Below are positions 1-6,300 of a DNA stretch of 11,129 nt, piece after piece (the stretch's first letter is position 1; each line of letters begins with the position of its first letter). The stretch comes from Flavobacterium sp. UBA4098. GTDB taxonomy: Bacteria; Bacteroidota; Bacteroidia; Flavobacteriales; Flavobacteriaceae. Position numbers and translations under genes: made by a program. The DNA is taken from positions 50,812-61,940 of the forward strand of contig DFXW01000020.1 in NCBI GenBank assembly GCA_002382495.1. Direction: 5' to 3'. The notes below the pieces were generated by a model, which saw only the letters and a list, made by a program, of their open reading frames with translations, ran no database searches and was not told where the DNA came from.

Positions 1-945
1 GCCCAATACAAATCAAGCCTTATAGAAGGAGAAAGCCTTATAGATTTAACGGGCGGATTTGGTGTAGATGACTTTTACTTTGCCAAACAATTTACATCCG
101 TAACCCATTGCGAAATCAATTCGGATTTATCCGCAATTGTAAAGCATAATTTTGAGCAATTGGGCGTAACGAATATTGACTGCATTCCAGGAGATAGCCA
201 AGCTACACTAGAAACACTTCCAACAAAATGGGATTGGATGTACATTGATCCTTCGCGACGTAACGATGCTAAAGGCAAAGTTTTTATGCTCAAAGATTGT
301 TTGCCCAATGTTCCTGAAAATTTAGATTCCTACTTTGAAAAGTCGGATGCTATTTTAATTAAAACAGCTCCCTTATTAGATTTAGCAGCTGGGCTTTCGG
401 AATTGCAGAATGTCAAAGCAATTCATATTGTGGCTTTGGAAAACGAAGTCAAAGAATTGCTTTGGGAATTGCATAAAAATTACTCTGGCGAGATCACAAT
501 TAAAACAGTTAACATCACTAAAGAAGCAAATGCTACTTTTGAATTTAATCTTAACGAAAATGGTATCGAGGCGAGTTATTCGTTACCCAAACGCTATGTA
601 TACGAGCCTAATAGCGCCATTATGAAATCGGGTGGATTCGACGAGGTAGGCGTTTTTTACCAATTGGATAAATTACACAAACATTCGCATTTGTACACTT
701 CGAATGATTTAATTGATTTTCCAGGACGTGTGTTTGAAATACTACACAACTTTCCTTACTCAAAAAAGGAAATCAAAACACATCTTGAAAACACCAAGCA
801 CAATATTACCACACGTAATTTTCCCGAAACGGTAGAAACTATTCGCAAAAAATGGAAAATCAAAGAAGGAGGAAATTCCTATTGTTTTTGTACAACCGAT
901 ATGAAAAATGATAAAATAGTTTTACTTTGCACCAAAATAAAATAA
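1..945 (+). CDS. THUMP-like domain SAM-dependent methyltransferase (5' end outside the window)
   Basis: The frame is open from the first base, so this is the C-terminal 314 residues of a longer protein; family members are usually near 390 aa, so roughly 75-80 residues are missing. Motif I of class I methyltransferases (DLTGGFGVD, window residues 15-23) forms the SAM-binding loop, and DWMYIDPSRR, with its DPSRR at residues 83-87, fits motif IV, the catalytic DPPY/DPPR-type loop of N-methyltransferases. The last ~75 residues (KKWKIKEGGNSYCF onward) resemble the THUMP-like C-terminal domain found with this methyltransferase in Bacteroidota. A role in RNA (rRNA or tRNA) base methylation is inferred from the THUMP-like domain; the substrate is not known from sequence. 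The TTG at 160 is not a credible start because motif I lies upstream of it. The stop is 2 nt before the next ATG, so the two genes are probably co-transcribed. Confidence 0.85.
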   Translation, partial: AQYKSSLIEGESLIDLTGGFGVDDFYFAKQFTSVTHCEINSDLSAIVKHNFEQLGVTNIDCIPGDSQATLETLPTKWDWMYIDPSRRNDAKGKVFMLKDCLPNVPENLDSYFEKSDAILIKTAPLLDLAAGLSELQNVKAIHIVALENEVKELLWELHKNYSGEITIKTVNITKEANATFEFNLNENGIEASYSLPKRYVYEPNSAIMKSGGFDEVGVFYQLDKLHKHSHLYTSNDLIDFPGRVFEILHNFPYSKKEIKTHLENTKHNITTRNFPETVETIRKKWKIKEGGNSYCFCTTDMKNDKIVLLCTKIK

Positions 946-947
946 CC

Positions 948-1514
948 ATGAAAAACGCAGTTGCAATCGCTTTCTTTTTGATCAGTTTTGTCACATTGGC
1001 ACAAAAACCATGTGAATACACCACTAACGTAACCGATTCTATTGGCACTTATAAATCGACCAAAGAATACATGATTGCTGAGAAAAACTTTGGCGAAACT
1101 GCTAGTTATATATTCTTTTCATTAGCAGTTGCTGATGGAATGCCTTTGTTGAACGTACAATTAATTCAAAAAAGCAAAGGCTTCATAAAAGCCAATTGTT
1201 TTGACAAAAATTCTAAATTATTTCTGCAACTAAATAACGGAAAAGTAGTTACCCTACTTCATATCGATCAGGAAAACTGTGGGTCGATGCTTCGCGATGA
1301 CAAAGGATTTGACAACCGATTGACACCCGGAACTTTTATGTTTATGAAAGATAGCTTTGACGAATTAAAAAAATCACCGGTTTCTATGATGCGCATCAAA
1401 TACTTAACCGATACAGAGGATTATGTGCTTAAAAAACAATTCACATCGGAATTGAATAATGAAGTATACGAACCTGAAACCTACTTTATTCAGAATATTG
1501 ACTGCGCCAAATAA
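948..1514 (+). CDS. small secreted protein of unknown function
   Basis: A 188-aa protein that I do not assign to a named family. The ATG at 948 is chosen over the in-frame TTG at 927 because it directly begins a typical signal peptide (MKNAVAIAFFLISFVTLA, predicted cleavage after Ala18), whereas the TTG would add seven polar residues and run into the upstream gene. The mature protein begins QKPCEYTT, has four cysteines (22, 84, 111, 186) that could form disulfides, no further membrane segment and no lipobox. Its mixed hydrophobic/polar pattern suggests a compact beta-rich fold, probably periplasmic. It follows the methyltransferase gene by 2 nt and ends 16 nt before the convergent dipeptidase gene. 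Its function is unknown, and co-transcription with the methyltransferase does not imply a functional link. Confidence 0.8.
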   Translation: MKNAVAIAFFLISFVTLAQKPCEYTTNVTDSIGTYKSTKEYMIAEKNFGETASYIFFSLAVADGMPLLNVQLIQKSKGFIKANCFDKNSKLFLQLNNGKVVTLLHIDQENCGSMLRDDKGFDNRLTPGTFMFMKDSFDELKKSPVSMMRIKYLTDTEDYVLKKQFTSELNNEVYEPETYFIQNIDCAK

Positions 1515-1530
1515 TCCATTCTAAAGTCAA

Positions 1531-2160
1531 CTATTCACATAGCCATTTGACATTCGAAACCTTCTCTTTAGCTGCATTTTTTAAGTTGTAATGCCACCAC
1601 TCGGAATCAAAAGAAACAAAGCCGCTTTTTTGCATGATTCGTTTGAGAAGTATTCTATTCTTCTTCACTTCATCTGGAAGATTGTCATAATAATGACCGG
1701 CTTCGGGACCGAAAAAATCAAATGAAGTGCCCATATCCAATTCTTTCCCATCAGCATCGACTAAAGTAATGTCAACCGCACCCCCTCTATTATGAATAGA
1801 TCCTTTGGCAGGATCGGCTACATAGTCCGGATTGGAAACTATTTTCCACATTCTTTTTTGGATATCCAAAGGACGGTAACAATCAAATAGTTGAATACGA
1901 TATCCTTTTTTCATGAATTTGGTATTGGCTTTTACCAGCGCTTTTACCGTTTTTAACCGCAAAAAACATTCGGCACAATCGTACACTTTTGCTTTTAAGA
2001 AATTATCTTCTGTAGCATATTTCATATCATAGACAAAGTCAGCACTATAGTCTTTCAGTTTCACAAAAGTCGTGTCGGCAATTGCTTCTTCTTGCTGAGA
2101 ATACAGCTGAGAATTTCCGAAAAATAAAAACAATAGTAAAAAAGAAAAAATCAATCGCAT
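1531..2160 (-). CDS. exported D-alanyl-D-alanine dipeptidase, peptidase M15D (VanX/DdpX-like)
   Basis: A 209-aa zinc metallopeptidase with a signal peptide (MRLIFSFLLLFLFFGNSQLYS), so it acts in the periplasm. The family hydrolyses free D-Ala-D-Ala, recycling peptidoglycan dipeptide; VanX uses the same chemistry for vancomycin resistance. The complete active-site set is visible: substrate-binding Arg96 in DCYRPLD, zinc ligands His123 and Asp130 in SIHNRGGAVD, general-base Glu187 and zinc ligand His190 in EWWHY. The motif order and spacing match VanX (R71, H116, D123, E181, H184). It has three cysteines, two of them in DCAEC (residues 61-65). No vanH, vanA or regulatory two-component genes are nearby, so housekeeping cell-wall turnover is more likely than resistance. 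It is transcribed divergently from the thioredoxin-fold gene and converges on the small secreted protein gene. Confidence 0.9.
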   Translation of the reverse strand: MRLIFSFLLLFLFFGNSQLYSQQEEAIADTTFVKLKDYSADFVYDMKYATEDNFLKAKVYDCAECFLRLKTVKALVKANTKFMKKGYRIQLFDCYRPLDIQKRMWKIVSNPDYVADPAKGSIHNRGGAVDITLVDADGKELDMGTSFDFFGPEAGHYYDNLPDEVKKNRILLKRIMQKSGFVSFDSEWWHYNLKNAAKEKVSNVKWLCE

Positions 2161-2202
2161 CGCGTAGTATTCTAAAATTATTAGCTAAAAGTATTTCTTT
2201 TT

Positions 2203-2235
2203 TTTGACTCTATAGCACCACTTTTATTAAATTTG
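2203..2235 (+). promoter_or_regulatory. candidate Bacteroidota-type promoter for the thioredoxin-fold gene
   Basis: A TTTG at 2203-2206 is followed 21 nt later by TAAATTTG at 2228-2235, an exact match to the TAnnTTTG -7 element used by Bacteroidota housekeeping sigma factors. This would give a 5' untranslated leader of about 50 nt. A second TAnnTTTG match (TATTTTTG, 2268-2275) lies nearer the start codon but lacks a well-placed upstream TTG. Between them, GGGTT (2235-2239) and AACCC (2251-2255) form a short symmetrical pair that could be an operator. Prediction by motif only. Confidence 0.45.
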
Positions 2236-2292
2236 GGTTCGGCAAATGCTAACCCAATAGAAAGTCTTATTTTTGACTAAAATTAATTCGTC

Positions 2293-3747
2293 ATGAAAAT
2301 CCAATCGGTACTTTTATTATTTTATATTTTTTTAATCAGTAGTCCACTATTGGCTCAAGCAAAAAAAATAATTCCGGCTAGTCATATTGAATTTCAGTCA
2401 CCAGAATACGCAAACAAAATGTATTATTTAGCCAGTCATTATGGCAAATACCAAACTTTATTGGATTCTGTAAAAGGAAATTCTGAAGGCCAATTAGTCT
2501 TTAAAAAAAGTCAAAAATATGTGGAAGGCATCTATATGTTGGTCACTCCCGACAAAAAAATAGAATTGGAATTCATGATGGATAGCAACCAAAAATTCGC
2601 AATTCAAGTAACCAATCCAACGGATAAAATAATAACTATAAACAACTCTGCTTTAAATCAGGATTTCAATGCGTTCAATTCCTTTTTCAAAACCAAAATG
2701 GAAAGAATGAAAGCGTTAGAAAAAGACCTGGCCGACAAAAAGACCAAACAAGACAGTGCTATTGTTATTCAAGATTTGAAGAAAATTCAAAGCGAAATCA
2801 ATCTCTATAAAAACAATTACATTCAGGCGAATCCAGAAAATACGTTAGCCTTGTTATTTCGAATGAGTCAGCCTATTGACAACTTTTCAAACAAACCGGC
2901 TGAAGAAAAACTAGCCACTAAAACGGATTCAATTGCTTATTTGAAAAAGCATTTTTTTGACGGTATCAATTTTAAAGACAATCGTTTGTTGCGCAATCCC
3001 TTTTTAGAAAACCGCATCACTACCTATTTCAACACATTTGTTCCTGTGACCCCTGAAGCGGTTACTGCTGAAATCAACCAAATTTTAAATCAAACTGATC
3101 TTCCTAACGGGGACGTTTTCAAATACCTAAGCCTCCATTTTATTGATTTGTATGCCGAACCAAAAATCATGGGAATGGACCGCGTGTTCATCAATATTTA
3201 CAACACTTATTTCAAGAACAAAGAGTACCCTTGGCTACAGCTCAAACAAAAAGAATTCTTTAAGTTCAAAGTGGCGAGTATCAAAGACAATTTAGTAGGC
3301 GATAAAGGACGTAATTTATTCATGCTAACCCAAGATCAAAAACGAATTGATTTGTATGATATTAAAGCCAAATACACCATCGTTGCTTTTTGGGATCCTA
3401 CTTGTGGGCATTGTGCTACCGAAATTCCAAAAATGCACCAATTGTATGAAACCGAATGGAAACAAAAAGGTGTAGTCGTTTTTGCAATCAACAACAATAC
3501 CAATGAAATGGTAAAATGGAAAGAGTTTATTGAAAAAGAAAAACTATCCAATTGGACTAATGTATATCCGGCTCCTGTAGTTAATGGAAATTATACTAAA
3601 GAAGACGTCGATTTCCAGACATTGTATAATGTTAGACAAACTCCCGTTATGTATCTGCTAGACCAAGACAAAAAAATAATTGCTAAAAAAGTGGGGGTGG
3701 AAAACTACACTAAAATTATTGAGCAATTAGAAAAGAAAAACTACTAG
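2293..3747 (+). CDS. exported DUF5106/TlpA-like thioredoxin-fold protein
   Basis: A 484-aa protein with a signal peptide (MKIQSVLLLFYIFLISSPLLA, cleavage near residue 21), placing it in the periplasm or on the envelope. Residues ~25-125 look like the beta-rich DUF4369-type region common in these proteins, ~136-175 are charged and helical with coiled-coil character, and ~200-325 match DUF5106 (HFFDGINF, NRLLRNPF, PKIMGMDRVF). The C-terminal ~150 residues are a TlpA/AhpC-TSA thioredoxin fold: WDPTCGHC with the redox cysteines Cys371 and Cys374, and a cis-proline at TPV (Pro451). Both catalytic cysteines are present, so a thiol-disulfide reductase or isomerase role is plausible; the physiological partner is unknown. 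The CGHC motif is like that of protein disulfide isomerase. It appears monocistronic, with its own promoter region and a 268-bp gap behind it. Confidence 0.88.
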   Translation: MKIQSVLLLFYIFLISSPLLAQAKKIIPASHIEFQSPEYANKMYYLASHYGKYQTLLDSVKGNSEGQLVFKKSQKYVEGIYMLVTPDKKIELEFMMDSNQKFAIQVTNPTDKIITINNSALNQDFNAFNSFFKTKMERMKALEKDLADKKTKQDSAIVIQDLKKIQSEINLYKNNYIQANPENTLALLFRMSQPIDNFSNKPAEEKLATKTDSIAYLKKHFFDGINFKDNRLLRNPFLENRITTYFNTFVPVTPEAVTAEINQILNQTDLPNGDVFKYLSLHFIDLYAEPKIMGMDRVFINIYNTYFKNKEYPWLQLKQKEFFKFKVASIKDNLVGDKGRNLFMLTQDQKRIDLYDIKAKYTIVAFWDPTCGHCATEIPKMHQLYETEWKQKGVVVFAINNNTNEMVKWKEFIEKEKLSNWTNVYPAPVVNGNYTKEDVDFQTLYNVRQTPVMYLLDQDKKIIAKKVGVENYTKIIEQLEKKNY

Positions 3748-3785
3748 CAAAGTTCTTTTCATTTACAAGTCAAAAATTTATTTGC

Positions 3786-3803
3786 CTCTAAATCTATTTA
3801 GAG
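3786..3803. repeat. short perfect inverted repeat after the thioredoxin-fold gene
   Basis: CTCTAAAT (3786-3793) and ATTTAGAG (3796-3803) are perfect 8-bp arms with a 2-nt centre, 39 nt past the stop codon. It could help terminate transcription of the upstream gene, but the stem is AT-rich and no T-run follows on the plus strand, so a terminator role is weakly supported. The rest of the 268-bp gap (3748-4015) contains one further hairpin, annotated separately, and no coding potential that I can see. Confidence 0.4.
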
Positions 3804-3882
3804 AGAAAAATAAAAATTCTTCCTCTTGTTCTCAATCTCAGGTTATTAGTCTAAATAAAGCAATAATCCAATCCGTTTCTAA

Positions 3883-3906
3883 CTATTTAAGTTGTAACTT
3901 AGATAG
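3883..3906. repeat. 24-bp hairpin-forming inverted repeat upstream of the AraC-type regulator
   Basis: The arms CTATTTAAGTT (3883-3893) and AACTTAGATAG (3896-3906) pair over 11 positions around a GT centre, with a single T/G position that would be a wobble pair in RNA. It lies 110 bp upstream of the regulator start. The position and dyad symmetry fit an operator (for example for autoregulation) or an RNA hairpin; sequence alone cannot separate these. A smaller perfect palindrome, TACAATTGTA, sits at 3946-3955. Confidence 0.45.
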
Positions 3907-4015
3907 GGTGTCCAGTATAAAAGTGTGAATTATATAATGTTTAATTACAATTGTATAAGTTATCAAGAAAAATATCGCACGACTTTTATATATATAACCC
4001 ACTAAAAACGCGATT

Positions 4016-4579
4016 TTGACTTTATTCATTAAATACATGGTTAGTAACCGCTGCAAAATGGCGGTGAAAGAGGAACTAAAGAAACTTGGTCTTCACTATA
4101 TAATTGTGGACTTAGGCGAAGTAAAAATCCGAGAAACGATATCAATGGAAAAGCGTGAAATGCTTAGAATGAATTTGCATCAATTCGGACTAGAATTAAT
4201 GGATGATAAAAAAGCCATGCTAATTGAAAAAATCAAAACTATCATAATCGAAATGGTGCACCATTCAGATGAAATCATCAAAATTAATTTTTCTGATTTT
4301 TTGAGTTTAAAGATGAACCACGATTATACCTACTTGTCTAACTTGTTTTCAGAAAGTCAAGGAACTACAATTGAACATTATATTATTTCACACAAAATTG
4401 AGCGCATTAAAGAGCTAATCATTTATGGTGAACACAACATTACTGAAATTGCTTGGAAAATGGGTTATAGTAGTGTAGCGCATTTATCAAGCCAATTTAA
4501 AAAAACCACAGGACTATCACCCTCAATCTTTAAACAATTAAAAATAAAAAGGAGATGTCCACTTGAAGAGATCAATTAA
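4016..4579 (+). CDS. AraC-family transcriptional regulator with HMA-like N-terminal domain
   Basis: A 187-aa DNA-binding protein. The C-terminal ~100 residues are an AraC/XylS double helix-turn-helix: first helix-turn-helix around residues 92-115 (FSDFLSLKMNHDYTYLSNLF), second around 139-162 with the classical pattern ITEIAWKMGYSSVAHLSSQFKKTTGLSPS. The first ~65 residues (TLFIKYMVSNRCKMAVKEEL...LGLHYIIVDLGEV) resemble the heavy-metal-associated-like fold that precedes this domain in a Bacteroidota family normally carrying MVCxRC. Here the first cysteine is Ser10, leaving only Cys13. The start is unusual: an in-frame TAA at 3995 excludes a longer ORF, and the TTG at 4016 gives the N-terminus expected for the family, whereas the first ATG (4037) would cut off the first beta strand. 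It may control neighbouring stress genes such as the lipoprotein or the GH130 operon; that is inference from position. Confidence 0.8.
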   Translation: MTLFIKYMVSNRCKMAVKEELKKLGLHYIIVDLGEVKIRETISMEKREMLRMNLHQFGLELMDDKKAMLIEKIKTIIIEMVHHSDEIIKINFSDFLSLKMNHDYTYLSNLFSESQGTTIEHYIISHKIERIKELIIYGEHNITEIAWKMGYSSVAHLSSQFKKTTGLSPSIFKQLKIKRRCPLEEIN

Positions 4580-4683
4580 AATGATTTTTTAGTTACTTCT
4601 CGCTGTATCTTCTAGTCAACTTAACAAGTAAATAATATAACTAATTCATAAAATGATATAAATAGTTTACTACCAAACTATTT

Positions 4684-4691
4684 CATCTTTG
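4684..4691 (+). promoter_or_regulatory. weak candidate -7 element for the lipoprotein gene
   Basis: CATCTTTG at 4684-4691 differs at one position from TAnnTTTG. A GTTTAC at 4665-4670 lies at roughly -30 but is not an exact TTG. It would produce a leader of about 45 nt before the ATG at 4743. Support is motif similarity only. Confidence 0.28.
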
Positions 4692-4742
4692 TATAAAAGG
4701 ATTCTGAATTTTTAATGATTTTAACAATTAATTCAAAAAGTT

Positions 4743-5033
4743 ATGAAAAAGTGTATTATTTTATTGAGTGTGATGGGTTTGCTATCGCTATTTACTTCTT
4801 GTTCAGCTGGATATGTCTCCCAAGAACCAGAATACCGCTACTACGATCGACCTCAAAGTCCGGGTCAAGGGTATATTTGGATTGATGGAGGATGGAACTG
4901 GAATAGTCGATCAAATTCTTATATTCAAATCAATGGAAATTGGCAAAAACAAAAACAAGGTCGTGTATATCAACAAGGGTATTGGAAAAAAAACAGACAT
5001 GGATCGCAATGGATTCGAGGTTCTTATAGATAA
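4743..5033 (+). CDS. YXWGXW-repeat lipoprotein
   Basis: A 96-aa exported lipoprotein. The N-terminus has a signal peptide ending in the lipobox LFTSC, with Cys20 as the acylated residue, so the mature protein is anchored in the membrane. The mature part is aromatic- and glycine-rich, with four WxxGxW-like units: WIDGGW (46-51), QINGNW (62-67), YQQGYW (76-81) and WIRGSY (90-95), spaced 14-16 residues apart; this is the YXWGXW repeat family. The first unit is complete, while the others vary in the leading or final aromatic. The function of the family is not established; small basic, aromatic envelope lipoproteins of this kind are often linked to stress or surface properties. It has its own leader and is followed 21 nt later by a strong terminator, so it is probably a single-gene transcript. 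Confidence 0.85.
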   Translation: MKKCIILLSVMGLLSLFTSCSAGYVSQEPEYRYYDRPQSPGQGYIWIDGGWNWNSRSNSYIQINGNWQKQKQGRVYQQGYWKKNRHGSQWIRGSYR

Positions 5034-5054
5034 CATGAGTTGAAAATTAATTAA

Positions 5055-5096
5055 GGGTGATAAAAGCGTAGATTCTTTTATCACCCTTTTTATTTT
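5055..5096 (+). terminator. strong intrinsic terminator after the lipoprotein gene
   Basis: GGGTGATAAAAG (5055-5066) and CTTTTATCACCC (5075-5086) form a perfect 12-bp stem with an 8-nt loop, followed directly by a T-rich tract (TTTTTATTTT, 5087-5096). It insulates the GH130 operon from upstream transcription. On the minus strand no comparable T-run follows the stem, so it is directional. Confidence 0.92.
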
Positions 5097-5256
5097 ACAA
5101 CACGCTACAAACCTCTTTTTAACAATGCATTATTCGCATAGTAGCTATTAATATGTAAATATTATAACAATCAATAAAAATCATGTAACCGTAATTTCTT
5201 GAATTCAATAGACCTTTAAGTTTATTATAAATACAATAATTCAAAAAGAATTTGCT

Positions 5257-6300
5257 ATGATACAAGTTAAAAAACACGGAATTATTCTTGAAAAAACATC
5301 TCTTTTATTTGAAAATGAAGGAGTACTCAATCCTGCAGCAATAAGAGAAGGAAAATTTGTTCACCTTTTTTATAGAGCCGTAAGCGAAGGAAATCATTCG
5401 AGTATTGGGTACTGTTTGTTAAATGGGCCTTTGGAAGTAGAACAACGAATGAATGTTGCCTTACTTTCTCCTGAATTTGAATACGAAAAACATGGAATTG
5501 AAGATCCTAGAATTGTAAAAATTGATGGATTGTATTACCTTACGTATACCGCTTATGATGGGGTAAATGCTTTAGGTGCATTAACAACTTCAACCGATTT
5601 AATTCATTTTGAAAAATGGGGTATCATTGTTCCACAAATCACCTATGAAGAATTTAATCGATTATCAGAAACTAATTCTGTAAACGAAAAATATTATCGT
5701 TTCAACCAGCACAATCATATAATAGAAAAAGAAGGTCTTAAAATGTTACTTTGGGATAAAAATGTGATCTTCTTCCCAAGGAGAATTAAAGGAAAGTTGT
5801 GTTTCTTTCACCGCATCCGACCTGAAATACAAATTGTAGTACAAATCAATTCCTTAGACGATTTAACTCAAGATTTTTGGAAAAATTATTTTTTAAATTT
5901 TAACGATCATGTCGTATTGTCACCAAAATATGAACATGAAAAAAGCTATATAGGCGGTGGTTGCCCGCCAATTGAAACAGAATTTGGTTGGTTGATAATC
6001 TATCATGGAGTACATGAATCAATTACGGGTTATATCTACTCTGCCTGTGCCGCTTTATTAGATTTAGAAAATCCTCATATTGAAATTGCACGTTTACCTT
6101 ACCCATTATTTAAACCAGAAGAAATTTGGGAATTAAAAGGCGAAGTAAACAATGTGTGCTTTCCAACTGGAGCTGTACTATTTGATGACACACTATACAT
6201 TTATTATGGAGCTGCTGATGAACGAATAGCTTGTGCCTCTATGAGTTTTCGAGAATTATTAAATGAACTAATGTTAAATAAAAAAATAGATGAGAAATAA
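5257..6300 (+). CDS. glycoside hydrolase family 130 protein (beta-mannoside phosphorylase/hydrolase-like)
   Basis: A 347-aa cytoplasmic (no signal peptide) five-bladed beta-propeller enzyme of family GH130, whose characterised members phosphorolyse, or less often hydrolyse, beta-mannosides. Family signatures run in order: LFYRA (37-41), GIEDPRI with the likely proton donor Asp83 (80-86), FFPRRI (172-177), HRIRPEIQ (185-192), YIGGGCPPIETEFGWLIIYHG (231-251), FPTGAV (302-307) and YYGAAD (316-321). The residue just before IGGG is Tyr231, where I expect a phosphate-binding lysine in characterised phosphorylases (Lys229 is two residues away); His250 is kept. Phosphorolysis versus hydrolysis is therefore open. 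Members from this phylum are sometimes mislabelled as a pesticidal Cry protein. The gene overlaps the next by 11 nt. A weak -7-like TAAGTTTA lies at 5217-5224. Confidence 0.88.
   Translation: MIQVKKHGIILEKTSLLFENEGVLNPAAIREGKFVHLFYRAVSEGNHSSIGYCLLNGPLEVEQRMNVALLSPEFEYEKHGIEDPRIVKIDGLYYLTYTAYDGVNALGALTTSTDLIHFEKWGIIVPQITYEEFNRLSETNSVNEKYYRFNQHNHIIEKEGLKMLLWDKNVIFFPRRIKGKLCFFHRIRPEIQIVVQINSLDDLTQDFWKNYFLNFNDHVVLSPKYEHEKSYIGGGCPPIETEFGWLIIYHGVHESITGYIYSACAALLDLENPHIEIARLPYPLFKPEEIWELKGEVNNVCFPTGAVLFDDTLYIYYGAADERIACASMSFRELLNELMLNKKIDEK

Noticed and set aside
860..1048. Minus-strand open frame across the methyltransferase/secreted-protein junction
   Set aside because: It overlaps two well-supported plus-strand genes and has no recognisable domain; its hydrophobic part mirrors the signal peptide coding sequence.
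1531..2160. Vancomycin-resistance determinant
   Set aside because: The dipeptidase is VanX-like with an intact active site, but it has a signal peptide for export and no vanH, vanA or vanRS genes nearby, so a housekeeping role is favoured.
3336..3551. 71-codon open frame on the minus strand
   Set aside because: It lies wholly opposite the thioredoxin domain of the gene at 2293-3747, whose motifs are clear; the antisense translation shows no recognisable domain.
3907..3925. Possible insertion-sequence end (GGTGTCCAGTATAAAAGTG)
   Set aside because: It vaguely recalls terminal repeats of some insertion sequences, but no matching inverted end, transposase or target duplication is present.
4813..5043. 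Alternative plus-strand frame within the lipoprotein gene
   Set aside because: It lacks a signal peptide and repeats, whereas the overlapping frame has a lipobox and four WxxGxW-like units.
5257..6300. Pesticidal Cry-type protein, a label sometimes attached to this family
   Set aside because: The sequence has the GH130 beta-propeller signatures (EDPRI, YHG, YYGAAD) and nothing like a pore-forming Cry toxin.
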